IMG/VR virus record: IMGVR_UViG_3300025883_000003
Span: 1 to 64,000 of that record
Reading direction: 5' to 3' (one strand)
Source of the DNA: a virus
Length of the DNA: 64,000 nucleotides
In this document: positions 32,685-41,436 of the stretch, piece by piece
How positions within the stretch are numbered: position 1 is the first letter of the stretch
Layout of the letters: each line of letters opens with the position of its first letter
Notes under the pieces: model-generated
What the model was told of the DNA's origin: nothing
Database searches by the model: none
Seen by the model: only the letters and a program-made list of their open reading frames with translations
Program-made: the position numbers and the translations under genes

Positions 32685-34055
32685 ATGATCCATTTGATTC
32701 GAAGCAATAGCTTCACCGATATCCTTGGCGCCCCGCAGTGGTTCCTAGACTACACCGCGCGCCATCTGAGCATCCCCATCGAAGTGCGCCAGAAGAAAGG
32801 CGCGCGTTTCGGGAAGGTATGGTGGCACGAGGGGGAGCCGTGGGGCTCGCTCGTCCACGAGAACCGGGTCGCCGCGGGGCTCACGCCGTACGTTGAAAAG
32901 CTCGCCGCGCACTACGGGCTCCAACACCAAACGCGGGATATTCGTCAGCGCCCCGAAGAACAAGTGCCGTGGTGGAGCCTGAACGTGAAGTGGCGGCCCT
33001 ACCAAGACGACATTCACCAAAAGACGTGCACCACCCCCACGGGGATCATCAATGCGGTGCCACGCTCCGGCAAGACACTTATGGCTGCGCGGGTCATCGA
33101 TTCCATCGCGCTGCCCGCGCTCTACATCGCGCCATCGGTCGCCATCGTGCGCCAAACCTACAATGTGTTCGTTTCGCACTTCGGCGAACACATGGTCGCG
33201 CGGCTCGACGGCAGTGCGAAGCCGCACGAGCGGGATATCGAGAAGCCTATCGTGATTGCCACTACACCAAGTGCAGTGCGCCAGTCACGCGAGTGGTTCG
33301 ACACGCGCGGCGTGTTGATCATCGATGAGAGCCACCACAGTGCGGCCGAAACGTACCACCGGATCAATCTGCTCGCGGAGAACGTGCACTACCGCTACTT
33401 ATTCACAGGCACGAATTTTCGTTCTGGCGACGATACGCTGGCGATGGAAGCGATCTGTTCCCAGGTTATCCACAGGGTGACCGTCTCTGACTTGGTGCCC
33501 AAGTACCTCGCGCAACCGCGCGTCTTCTTTGCGCCCGTAAAGGGGCCGAAAGTGAGCGCGGAAGACTGGCGGGCCGCATACGATAAGGGGATCGTCGACT
33601 ACGAACCGCGCAACAGTCTCGTCGTCAACTTAGCGACGATGCTTTCACAGGATAACGCGTTGCCGACAATCGTATTGGTGCGCCGACGTAAGCACGCGAC
33701 CTTGCTCGCTGAACGCATCCCCAATGCCGTCGCGGTCCGCGGTGGCGAGGCCGCTCTCACGAATGATTCCATCGAAGATTTCCTTGCGGGCAAGGTGCAA
33801 GTGCTGGTAGGTACAACGGTCCTAGGAGAAGGTGTGGACGTGCCGCGAGCGGCGGCTTTGATCTACGCTTCTGGGGGTGCTGAAGGGGTGTCGATGCTGC
33901 AATCATATTTTCGTCCGTTGACGGCCCACGAGGGCAAAGACCGGGCGTACATTTATGACTTCATCGATTCGCAGCACCGTACTTTGCGACGGCATAGCAA
34001 ACAGCGGATCGATTTTGCGCGGTTACACTTGGGAGACTGCGTGAACGCTCCGTGA
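32685..34055 (+). CDS. Superfamily 2 DNA helicase (UvsW-like)
   Basis: 456 residues. Motif I is VPRSGKTLMAARV, motif II is DESHH, motif III LFTGTN, and motif V VGTTVLGEGVDVP. The final motif region is QSYFRPLTAHEGKDRAYIYD instead of a plain QRxGR. The N-terminal 100 residues are an accessory domain like that of UvsW-type phage helicases, which remodel branched DNA and help switch replication modes. It begins the rightward replication module. Confidence 0.8.
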   Translation: MIHLIRSNSFTDILGAPQWFLDYTARHLSIPIEVRQKKGARFGKVWWHEGEPWGSLVHENRVAAGLTPYVEKLAAHYGLQHQTRDIRQRPEEQVPWWSLNVKWRPYQDDIHQKTCTTPTGIINAVPRSGKTLMAARVIDSIALPALYIAPSVAIVRQTYNVFVSHFGEHMVARLDGSAKPHERDIEKPIVIATTPSAVRQSREWFDTRGVLIIDESHHSAAETYHRINLLAENVHYRYLFTGTNFRSGDDTLAMEAICSQVIHRVTVSDLVPKYLAQPRVFFAPVKGPKVSAEDWRAAYDKGIVDYEPRNSLVVNLATMLSQDNALPTIVLVRRRKHATLLAERIPNAVAVRGGEAALTNDSIEDFLAGKVQVLVGTTVLGEGVDVPRAAALIYASGGAEGVSMLQSYFRPLTAHEGKDRAYIYDFIDSQHRTLRRHSKQRIDFARLHLGDCVNAP

Positions 34056-34076
34056 CGAAAGGCACTGGACGACACA

Positions 34077-34679
34077 ATGGGGACAACGGTTTGGGAAACC
34101 TTAGAGCACTATCATCAACTCAGAACGAAATACGGACGCCGGAGACCGCGTTCGATTGGGACAGAGAGGCGGAATTCAGACGCGAGGCATATCGAACAGT
34201 TTCTCGCATGGTGCACGACGCAACAGCTTCCCCCGCGGCTTTTCATGGAGAAGCGATTCGAGGCGATGTACCGGGCGTCGCACAAAAAAGTCGTTCCCCG
34301 AACAAGCCAGCTCGCAAGCGAACGTCTTGCCAAGTGCTGGTCACGGGTCGAGCAAGATCACTACACCGATCAGCACACCAAGCGCGTCACCAAAGCGCAA
34401 GGCACAACGGTGCAGATCGATGTGCGCGCGCTCGTCGCTGATCCGATGGCGTACCAAGAGGACGTGAAGCGTCAGAACGCGGGCGCACCCGAAGGCTGCC
34501 TCGCAATGCAGCGGTACTCAGGCGGTTACCATCCGAAGAGCGAGTGGTGCAAGGCGTGCACATGCAAAGCGCGTTGCAGCGATCAGCTCAAGACCGCACA
34601 CGGCTTCGATGTAGTGGCGCTTCGCACAGGCCGTTACCAGCAAGTACCGAATCATATTCTTAGGGCAGCGTTTGCGTAG
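34077..34679 (+). CDS. Hypothetical protein with cysteine cluster, replication module
   Basis: 200 residues. N-terminal helices (TVWETLEHYHQLRTKYG, then HIEQFLAWCTTQQLPP) are followed by a C-terminal cluster (WCKACTCKARC with an earlier CLAMQRY) that could bind a metal. It lies between the UvsW-like and DnaB-like helicases, so a loader or accessory role is possible, but no loader motif such as Walker A is present. The ribosome binding site is weak. Confidence 0.55.
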   Translation: MGTTVWETLEHYHQLRTKYGRRRPRSIGTERRNSDARHIEQFLAWCTTQQLPPRLFMEKRFEAMYRASHKKVVPRTSQLASERLAKCWSRVEQDHYTDQHTKRVTKAQGTTVQIDVRALVADPMAYQEDVKRQNAGAPEGCLAMQRYSGGYHPKSEWCKACTCKARCSDQLKTAHGFDVVALRTGRYQQVPNHILRAAFA

Positions 34680-34688
34680 GGGTGAGTC

Positions 34689-36053
34689 ATGGGGGTGTTC
34701 TCGTTCGATGCGAGCTTTCAAAGAGCGATCCTTCGCCTTTGCATGGTGGATGACGCGTTTTGCCTACGGGCTCTTCAGTGGTTAGAGCCGGCCTACTTCA
34801 CGAGCCCGGCGTTCGGGTGGATCTTCAAAGAGATCGATCGGTACTGGCAAGAGTATCAAATGCGCTGCACGGAGATTCCGCTCCGCCAAGCGCTGCAACA
34901 GCTTCCCGACGATAAGCGCGCGCTCTACAGCCAAGAGCTAGAGGCGATCGTCAACTTGGGGCTCGTTCCCGAAGCCCCCTACATCCGCCACGAGCTTTCC
35001 GAGTATTGCAAGCGCGCGATGTTCGCCGACACGCATCAACAGGCGGCGGTGCACTTCAATCAAGGCCAGTTCGAAGAGGCGTACTCGATGACTTCGCAAG
35101 CGTCGGAGAAGATGGCGGAGATCGACTTCGGTGCCGAAGACCGGCAGTGGTTCTTTGACGAGCTGGGTGAGCGCCAAGTGGGTCGCTGGCAAAACCAAAG
35201 CGCGATGCGCCCCGAACCGTTCTTTACGGGCATCCATGATCTCGATGAGCGCACCAATGGGGGCGTGCACCGGGGCGAGCTATGGGTGGTCTTCGCGTAC
35301 GCCAAGCGCTGCAAGAGCACGTGGCTCATCAATCAGGGCTACAACGCGCTGAACGTCATGGCCCGGCCGGTGCTGCACATCGTGCTCGAAGGGTCGGGCG
35401 CGCAGATCGCGGCGCGCTACGATGCGATCTTCAGCCAAGAGCTGTACACGAACGTCAAGCACGGGACGATCAACTCCACGGCCTACAAGGCCATGCACGA
35501 GCGGTACGCGCGGCTCAAAAAGAAGCTCGTCATTCGCACCCTGAACGATTGGGATGTGAACGTGCTCCACATTCAGGCCGAAATGGCCAAGCTCAAGGCG
35601 CAGAACTTCAAGCCTGAGCTGTTGCTCGTAGACTACATGGACCTACTTCGCTCGCGCACGCGCTGCGATAGTGAGACCCAGCACCAAGTCAACGCCGCTC
35701 GTGACCTGAAGCGGCTCGTGAACCAAGAGCAAGTCGCGTGTTGGAGCGCGTGGCAGGCGCAGCGCCCGAAGCCGGGCTCCCAAGAGCGGGAGCACACGCT
35801 CACGAGTAGCAACGTCGCCGACGCCTACGCCAAGGTCCGTATCGTCGACGCTTATGGGAGTCTGAACGCTACGGACGCCGAAATGGCGGAAGGCCGGATG
35901 CGGGTCTACATGGAAGGGCATCGCGACGCGCCGATTGGCCGGCTCTACACGATTCGCAATGACCTTTCGACCATGCGGATGATCACATCGGTTGAAGGGC
36001 CGGGGGAATCGATATTGCCGCCCCCAGATAGCTACAAGGGGGCAACGACATGA
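34689..36053 (+). CDS. Replicative DNA helicase (DnaB-like)
   Basis: 454 residues. An N-terminal helical domain is followed by a RecA-like ATPase. FTGIHDLDERTNGGVHRGEL and the Walker B strand LLLVDYMDLL are typical of DnaB. The P-loop near residue 202 reads AYAKRCKSTW, with Cys in place of the Gly before Lys-Ser, an unusual variant of GxxxxGK[ST]. WQAQRPK matches the DNA-binding H4 region. It overlaps the primase gene by four bases, a standard helicase-primase pair. Confidence 0.8.
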   Translation: MGVFSFDASFQRAILRLCMVDDAFCLRALQWLEPAYFTSPAFGWIFKEIDRYWQEYQMRCTEIPLRQALQQLPDDKRALYSQELEAIVNLGLVPEAPYIRHELSEYCKRAMFADTHQQAAVHFNQGQFEEAYSMTSQASEKMAEIDFGAEDRQWFFDELGERQVGRWQNQSAMRPEPFFTGIHDLDERTNGGVHRGELWVVFAYAKRCKSTWLINQGYNALNVMARPVLHIVLEGSGAQIAARYDAIFSQELYTNVKHGTINSTAYKAMHERYARLKKKLVIRTLNDWDVNVLHIQAEMAKLKAQNFKPELLLVDYMDLLRSRTRCDSETQHQVNAARDLKRLVNQEQVACWSAWQAQRPKPGSQEREHTLTSSNVADAYAKVRIVDAYGSLNATDAEMAEGRMRVYMEGHRDAPIGRLYTIRNDLSTMRMITSVEGPGESILPPPDSYKGATT

Positions 36054-37060
36054 TCAGCTTCGAGCGCGCGCTCCGGCAGTTCGATGTGGGTGGGTTCATT
36101 ACCAAGGTCGGCGGGCAAAAGGAAAGCCGATCGAGCCATTCCCACGAATATCTCATGACGTGCCCGAAGTGCGCTTCCGAACGGCTCCGGTGGAACCATC
36201 AAAAAGACGCGTGGATCTGTTGGGGCTGCAACCGCCGTGGCAACACCGTGGCGCTCTTGCAGATCGTCTTCGGGCTCGATGAGCAATCGGCGCTTCGCTA
36301 CATTCTGGACGGCTACGAAGGGGGTGATGGGCAGCACACGAGCTTAGACGTGCAGAGCATTGCGCCGGCCACGCGCAAGCGCGCCACGCTTCGCCGACTT
36401 CCAACGATCCCGTGGCCCCCCGATGTGGAACGGCTCGACTACGTGCACGCGCACGCCCAAGCGTGGATCTACTTGCACCGTCGCGGTGTGTCCCAACAGC
36501 AAGCGGCGGCGTGGCGCTTGGGCTTCTGCCGGCACGGGTGGCTTCAAGGCTATCTCTTCTTTCCGGTCTACATGGACGATGGGCTCGTGTACTGGCAAGC
36601 GCGCGCCGCGTTTGATCCACCCGGTGGTGAGCGCAAGGGGTTCAAGAAGACCATGAACCCGAAGAGCGTCGAAGGTCACGCCACTGCGGGTGACGTGTTG
36701 CTCAACTACGATCGCGCACGGACCGAACAGCACGTCGTGGTGACCGAAGGGCCGTTCGATGCGATCAAGGTCGGCACGCACGCCGTGGCGATGCTGGGCA
36801 AGGTGCCGACGCCGCACAAGGTTGCGCGACTTCTGCGCATGCGCGCGATGCGGTACACGATCTATCTCGACCGCGGGCAAGAAGAGCGACGGTACGCCGA
36901 ACAGTTGGCGAGCCAACTCAGCGTGCAAGCGCCGGTCTACATTGCTGAACCCCCCGAAGGTTACGACCCTGGATCACTGACTCCCGAACAGAACGCGTGG
37001 GTGATCCAAAACGCCACACGCTACAAAGCACAGTTGAGCGAGCGTCCGCTAGCCCACTAG
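36050..37060 (+). CDS. DNA primase (CHC2 zinc finger and Toprim)
   Basis: 336 residues. The zinc finger is CPKCASERL...WICWGCNRRG (CxxC-x17-CxxC, residues about 38-60). The Toprim core begins VVVTEGPFDAIKVG near residue 229. The usual DxD strand reads IYLDRGQEER, so the second Asp is replaced. It synthesises RNA primers with the neighbouring DnaB-like helicase. The last 12 bases overlap the 3' end of the opposite-strand repressor gene. Confidence 0.85.
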   Translation: MISFERALRQFDVGGFITKVGGQKESRSSHSHEYLMTCPKCASERLRWNHQKDAWICWGCNRRGNTVALLQIVFGLDEQSALRYILDGYEGGDGQHTSLDVQSIAPATRKRATLRRLPTIPWPPDVERLDYVHAHAQAWIYLHRRGVSQQQAAAWRLGFCRHGWLQGYLFFPVYMDDGLVYWQARAAFDPPGGERKGFKKTMNPKSVEGHATAGDVLLNYDRARTEQHVVVTEGPFDAIKVGTHAVAMLGKVPTPHKVARLLRMRAMRYTIYLDRGQEERRYAEQLASQLSVQAPVYIAEPPEGYDPGSLTPEQNAWVIQNATRYKAQLSERPLAH

Positions 37061-37249
37061 CGATTCCCACTTGACCCGGTTCCCGGTCGCCTCTTGAATC
37101 TTGCGCGCGGTTGCGACCGTGGCTTTGCGTGTTCCTTTGAAAAGGTCGTGGATGGTCTGATAGCGGAGCCCGGTATCACGCGCGAGCATCGCCCGCGCTC
37201 CGTGCCCTTGCTTGTCACACCATTTTTGGAGTTCCGTTCGTTTGCTCAT
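37049..37249 (-). CDS. Cro/XRE-like helix-turn-helix repressor
   Basis: 66 residues. A compact HTH (ARAMLARDTGLRYQTIHDLF then KGTRKATVATARKIQEATGN) fits the XRE/Cro fold with no extra domain. It is transcribed divergently from the rightward gene at 37381, and its own promoter -10 ends six bases before the ATG. An 18-bp perfect palindrome covers its -35. This is the layout of an autoregulating phage switch protein. Confidence 0.75.
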   Translation of the reverse strand: MSKRTELQKWCDKQGHGARAMLARDTGLRYQTIHDLFKGTRKATVATARKIQEATGNRVKWESLVG

Positions 37250-37255
37250 CCCTTG

Positions 37256-37284
37256 ATTATGGGTGACGCCCGTTGGACGGTCAA
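37256..37284 (-). promoter_or_regulatory. Leaderless-type promoter of the repressor gene
   Basis: On the minus strand TTGACC (37284-37279), a 17-base spacer and CATAAT (37261-37256), then six bases to the ATG at 37249. The transcript should begin at or next to the start codon, as for lambda cI from PRM. The -35 lies inside the operator palindrome. Confidence 0.65.
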
Positions 37285-37291
37285 CCGTCCA
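37274..37291. promoter_or_regulatory. 18-bp palindromic operator
   Basis: TGGACGGT-CA-ACCGTCCA, perfect 8-bp arms, overlaps the repressor gene -35. A second ACGGTCAA half-site lies at 37340-37347 inside the rightward promoter spacer. A repressor bound here would control its own gene. On the plus strand the palindrome is followed by GTTTTTT, so it may also terminate transcripts coming from the primase gene. Confidence 0.6.
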
Positions 37292-37328
37292 GTTTTTTCA
37301 AGGGAAAAGACCCCTTTGCGATTATCCC

Positions 37329-37358
37329 TTGCATCGTATACGGTCAAGCGTCTATTAT
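37329..37358 (+). promoter_or_regulatory. Rightward promoter of the OB-fold-like protein gene
   Basis: TTGCAT (37329-37334), an 18-base spacer and TATTAT (37353-37358). The spacer contains CGTATACG and the half-site ACGGTCAA. A short leader carries GAAGGGAAA before the ATG at 37381. It is back-to-back with the repressor promoter. Confidence 0.6.
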
Positions 37359-37380
37359 GGGTGTGAAGGGAAAAGAAACC

Positions 37381-38412
37381 ATGGCCAAGCGAAACGACCA
37401 CCACGCCCCCAGCACGTTCGACCCCGCGAAGTACGCTTACGAGGGCATCGTCGATCTCAAGCCCCCCATGCTTCCGCTCGAAGCCGATGAGTGCGCGCTC
37501 GCGTACTACAACGAAGCGTTCAAGCAATGGCAGAAGGATCGCGACGCGCTTCGGGATCGCGTCAACGCGGGCGGCTTCAAAGGCAACTTTGTTGAGAAGG
37601 CCACGTGCGATCATTGCGGTGCGTGGTTTCAGTACGGCGCGGAGTACAAGCACGACGACGGCGAGGTCATCGTGGTCGGCAATATCTGCGCAGACAACGC
37701 CTTCGGTTACGACACTCGCCGCGCTTACGACGCGGCCCGCGCTTCGAAGCTCCACAAGGGCCGCAAGGTGCGCATCGCGAAGTTCATCGCCGCTGCGGCG
37801 TTCATCAAAGATCACAGCATCGAACACGTCTTTACGGCCGCGACCATGGAGCACGATTCCAAGGGCGGTCGCATCCTTGACGAGATGCACGATAAGCTCA
37901 TCGAGTGGGGCACGATCAGCGAAAAGCAGATCGCGTTCGCTAAGAAGCTCGCCGAAGAGATCACGAACCCCGCGCCGCTCGTGTGTGGCTTCTGCGCCGC
38001 CGCCGATCACGACCACAAGACCTGCCCCAACCGGCACCCGGTGCCCGTGACCGACGCGCGCATTGAGATCACTGGCATCGTGCGGCACACCGAGTGGCGC
38101 GATAACCAGTACGGCGGGAGCGCTCTCAAGGCGATCGTCGAAACCGTGGACGGCTTCAAGCTCTGGACGACGCTCCCCGGCGCGATTCAAGATGCGGTGG
38201 ACGGCTATGAATACCGGGGCATCGGGGTCCGCTTCATGGCCAAGGTGGAGCGTTCGGACCGTGACGAGACCTTCGGCTTTGCCAAGCGCCCTACCAAGGC
38301 GAGCGTCGTCGACGCCAGCACCATCGTTTTCAACCCTCGTCTTCCCGAGCCGGGCGACAAGACCGATGCTGAGCTTCGGGATGCGCTCATCGCCGCACGC
38401 AAGGCCCTGTGA
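37381..38412 (+). CDS. Hypothetical zinc/OB-fold-like early protein
   Basis: 343 residues from MAKRNDHHAP; upstream in-frame codons lie in the promoter and are rejected. CDHCGAWFQYGAEYKH then GEVIVVGNICADNAFG and CGFCAAADHDHKTC suggest metal-binding sites. RIEITGIVRHTEW then LKAIVETVDGFKLWTTLP looks like an OB-type barrel, as in nucleic-acid-binding proteins. The C-terminus DKTDAELRDALIAARKAL shares a short motif with other proteins here. Expressed from its own regulated promoter. Confidence 0.6.
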   Translation: MAKRNDHHAPSTFDPAKYAYEGIVDLKPPMLPLEADECALAYYNEAFKQWQKDRDALRDRVNAGGFKGNFVEKATCDHCGAWFQYGAEYKHDDGEVIVVGNICADNAFGYDTRRAYDAARASKLHKGRKVRIAKFIAAAAFIKDHSIEHVFTAATMEHDSKGGRILDEMHDKLIEWGTISEKQIAFAKKLAEEITNPAPLVCGFCAAADHDHKTCPNRHPVPVTDARIEITGIVRHTEWRDNQYGGSALKAIVETVDGFKLWTTLPGAIQDAVDGYEYRGIGVRFMAKVERSDRDETFGFAKRPTKASVVDASTIVFNPRLPEPGDKTDAELRDALIAARKAL

Positions 38413-38414
38413 AC

Positions 38415-38444
38415 TTGACGACCGTACACGATTCATCGTATAAA
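38415..38444 (+). promoter_or_regulatory. Promoter for the AAA+/VWA gene pair
   Basis: TTGACG (38415-38420), an 18-base spacer and TATAAA (38439-38444). The spacer holds GACCGTA, the half-site seen at other promoters. GAAGGGAG precedes the ATG at 38465. Confidence 0.6.
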
Positions 38445-38464
38445 GAGATTGAAGGGAGATCCGA

Positions 38465-39409
38465 ATGACCCAAGGAAAAAGAAAGAAGGCTGCGCCACTG
38501 CTCGATGACGCTCCCAAGCGCACGCATAAGGACGTGACGATCGCGGGCGTGACGATGCGCGGGCTTTCGGAGCGGCACCACTTGGCGCCCAAGCCCCAGC
38601 CGTACCGCTTCCCCAAGGAAGAGGTCGCCGAAGTGGCTGCGGGGCTCACGCTGGGCACGAACGTCATGCTCACTGGCCCCACGGGCTGCGGCAAGACTTC
38701 GCTCGTCGCGAGGCTCGCTTCCGAGCTGGGTCGGCCGTTCGTGCGGTTCAACTGCGACGGTGAAACGCGGGTCTCGAATCTGCGCGGCATGATGCGCCCC
38801 ACAAGTGACGACGGGGTGCTGAGCCTGAAGTTCAATCCGGGCGATTTGGCCATCGCGATGCGTGAGGGCTATTGGGTGCTCTTCGACGAAATCGATGCGG
38901 CGCTTCCGAGTGTGCTCTTCGTGCTTCAGCCGGTGCTCGAAGAGGGCAACCGGGCGCTGCACATCCCTGAGACCGGCGAGACCGTGGTCCCACACGAAGA
39001 CTTCGCGGTGTTCGCCACGGGCAACACGGTCGGCTACCGCGCCATGGCGCGAGCACGCCACGCCGGCACGCACTCGCTGAACGCGGCCTTCCTTGACCGC
39101 TTCGGGATCGTGATCGACTGCGGCTACCCGGAGCGCAAAGAAGAGATCAAGCGGATTCAGTGCCACGTGCCGAACCTGAAGATCGACTTCATCGATTCGG
39201 CTTGCCGGGTCGCCGCTTTCTTGCGGAAGGATCAGAACTTCATTTCCGACTTCTCGACCCGCCGACTCATTCAGTGGTGCAAGGTCATTGATCTCATGGG
39301 CGACTCGATGCGCGCCGCAGAGCTGACGGTCTTGCGCAAGCTCGAAAGCCCCACGGATGCCGAAGTTGCGCGCCAGACGATCAATCGTCAGTTTGGGTAC
39401 GACAAATGA
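38465..39409 (+). CDS. AAA+ ATPase (MoxR/CobS-like)
   Basis: 314 residues. Walker A GPTGCGKT (about residues 72-79), Walker B WVLFDEIDAA and sensor region FAVFATGNTVG place it in the MoxR/CobS clade. FRFP-type N-terminal helix, then RPFVRFNCDGETRVSNLRG, is like CobS. It overlaps the VWA protein gene by four bases (ATGA), the usual AAA+/VWA partnership. In cobalt chelatases the pair drives metal insertion; in phages the target is unknown. Confidence 0.8.
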   Translation: MTQGKRKKAAPLLDDAPKRTHKDVTIAGVTMRGLSERHHLAPKPQPYRFPKEEVAEVAAGLTLGTNVMLTGPTGCGKTSLVARLASELGRPFVRFNCDGETRVSNLRGMMRPTSDDGVLSLKFNPGDLAIAMREGYWVLFDEIDAALPSVLFVLQPVLEEGNRALHIPETGETVVPHEDFAVFATGNTVGYRAMARARHAGTHSLNAAFLDRFGIVIDCGYPERKEEIKRIQCHVPNLKIDFIDSACRVAAFLRKDQNFISDFSTRRLIQWCKVIDLMGDSMRAAELTVLRKLESPTDAEVARQTINRQFGYDK

Positions 39410-41436
39410 GCGACCTTCGCCACGTCATGGAGCGCGTCGGCCGTATCGTTGCGGCGGATCAACTTCTCACGGTCGACATACGCGGGGTCCAGGCGTACGC
39501 GACGCGGGGCCGTGTCGTGTTGCCGGCCATCGAAAACTACGATTGGCTGGGCGAGAACGCTTCTCGGATGCTGCACGGTATGCTCGACCACGAGTGCGGG
39601 CACGCGAGCTTCACCAACTTCGATACCGTTGAAAGGATATGCGAGGAAGAGACGGGGGCGTTCAAGGCGCTTTGGAATGCGCTCGAAGACGCCATGATCG
39701 AACGGTTGAAGGGCGCGGAGTTCAAGGGCTGCGCGCAGAACCTTGAACAGCTTCATAACTGGTTCTGGGAGCGCGGTGGTACAGGCGATCAGCCGATTCA
39801 CGGTGTGATCAGCGATCACCCTGATTTTTGGATCGCGTTCTGCCTGAGCGTGAACACGGTGGTGACGCCGTACGGTGGCCACCCGATCGAAACTATCGAA
39901 GCCTTGCGGCCCGATGTAGGGGCGTTGCTGCGCGAAGTCGAAGACGAGCTAAAGAAGGTCGCCACTGCGGAGACCACCGAAGAGATATTCGAGATCACCA
40001 AGGCCATCTATGCGCACGTGGCCGATCGGGTGCCGGAAAAGCCGGAGCCTGAAGCGGGCGACGATGAGGGCGACGATGAGGGTGGCGCGTGCGACAATGC
40101 GGGCGATGGTGACGGCGCTGGTAAAGGCGGTAAAGGTCGCGCGCGAGCTAGCAAGCGTGACGGCGACGCTGACGATGATGGCGATGACGCTGCCGTTGAT
40201 CGTGACGCTGACGATTCTGCGGAAGACGACGCCGACGATAAGGGCAAGGCCGATGCGGACCCCGACGCCAAAGAAGAGGCCGATGCAGACGCGGAAGACC
40301 GCAAGCCGCCGCCAATCTCCGAGCGCGATTTGGAGCGCTGGACGAATGTCGACGGCACGCCGCTGAGCCCCGATGACGCGGTGCAAGTGCGGGTGCGCAG
40401 TGTCTTTGAGCAACCGCGACACGTGCAGCCGTACACGGTATTCAGCCACGAGTTCGATCTCGTGCGCGACTTCTCTGTGGAGACCCACAAGACGGGCGCG
40501 AGCTACGATCGCGATATGCGCGCCGCGCGCTCCGCCAGCGAGTCGCTTTCCATTGCCTTCGAAACGGCCCTTCGAGCCAAGCGCGATCTGCACCCGGTCG
40601 GTGGGTACGATGAAGGCATGGCCGACCCCGATCTCTTGGGCGAGTACGCGGTGGGCTCGTGCCCGGCCGATCAGCTCTTCCAACAGATGGTCGCCGAAGA
40701 TTCCGATGACGTGGCGGTGTCCATCTTGCTCGATTGCTCCGGCTCGATGGGCAACGGGCCTAGCTCGAAGGCCCACTTGGCCAAGCTCACGGCGCTCGCG
40801 CTGCACCAAGCGCTGAGCACGTGCCAGATCGAACATGAGATCACGGGCTTCACCACGTTTGAGCACCGCATGCCGCACACGTGGCTAGCCGGCGACTTCG
40901 GTGCGCTGGCGCGTGAGAACATGAAGCGGCTGGACGCGGCGCTTACCGAAGCCGAAGCGCAAGGCACGGACATATTCAAGTTCGCGCGGTGCGTGCGCGA
41001 GTGGCGCGACGAGCGGTTGCTCCAAGTACCGCTTTACGGCGTGTTCAAGAGCTTCGGCTCCACGGATGCCCGCGGGCTAGAGAACGTCGCCGGGCTGAGC
41101 CATAACCTGGACGGCGAAGCCGTGCTTTGGCAAGCGAACCGGATTGCGGAGCGCCCCGAAAAGCGTCGGGTTATGTTCGTGCTCTCCGATGGCAACCCCG
41201 AAGGGAGCGTCGATAACGCGCAAGGCGCGCGCTACCTGAAAGAAGCGGTCAAGCGGGTGCTCGCATCGGGTATCGAAATCTACGGTATCGGGATGGACAG
41301 TTCGGCGGTGCGCTCGTTCTATCCTGAGCATTGGGTGTGCTCCGACATGCAAGACCTTGGCAGGCTTGCCATGACCGCGATGACTGAGGTATTGCTCCGG
41401 TCCCGCACGGAGCGCACATGGGTGAAGGTCGCCTGA
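39406..41436 (+). CDS. VWA-domain protein (CobT-like)
   Basis: 676 residues. Near residues 60-66 LDHECGHASF resembles a metalloprotease HExxH-type site without its full pattern. Residues about 215-310 are a very acidic Asp/Glu/Ala linker. The C-terminal VWA domain has the MIDAS motif ILLDCSGSMG at about 438-446 and VMFVLSDGNPEG. The order (N-terminal domain, acidic linker, VWA) is that of CobT. It probably works with the preceding ATPase. Confidence 0.8.
   Translation: MSDLRHVMERVGRIVAADQLLTVDIRGVQAYATRGRVVLPAIENYDWLGENASRMLHGMLDHECGHASFTNFDTVERICEEETGAFKALWNALEDAMIERLKGAEFKGCAQNLEQLHNWFWERGGTGDQPIHGVISDHPDFWIAFCLSVNTVVTPYGGHPIETIEALRPDVGALLREVEDELKKVATAETTEEIFEITKAIYAHVADRVPEKPEPEAGDDEGDDEGGACDNAGDGDGAGKGGKGRARASKRDGDADDDGDDAAVDRDADDSAEDDADDKGKADADPDAKEEADADAEDRKPPPISERDLERWTNVDGTPLSPDDAVQVRVRSVFEQPRHVQPYTVFSHEFDLVRDFSVETHKTGASYDRDMRAARSASESLSIAFETALRAKRDLHPVGGYDEGMADPDLLGEYAVGSCPADQLFQQMVAEDSDDVAVSILLDCSGSMGNGPSSKAHLAKLTALALHQALSTCQIEHEITGFTTFEHRMPHTWLAGDFGALARENMKRLDAALTEAEAQGTDIFKFARCVREWRDERLLQVPLYGVFKSFGSTDARGLENVAGLSHNLDGEAVLWQANRIAERPEKRRVMFVLSDGNPEGSVDNAQGARYLKEAVKRVLASGIEIYGIGMDSSAVRSFYPEHWVCSDMQDLGRLAMTAMTEVLLRSRTERTWVKVA

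Noticed and set aside
33462-33475. Perfect DnaA-box-like TTATCCACA inside the helicase gene
   Set aside because: It is a single copy within coding sequence, with no cluster or AT-rich tract nearby, so chance is likely.
34052-34441. ORF in another frame overlapping the start of the 34,077 gene
   Set aside because: It lacks a coherent domain and is replaced by the better-supported frame with a cysteine cluster and correct end before the DnaB gene.
37246-38853. 535-residue minus-strand frame over the genes at 37,381 and 38,465
   Set aside because: It crosses two well-supported rightward genes and their promoters and has no motif; it is a shadow frame.
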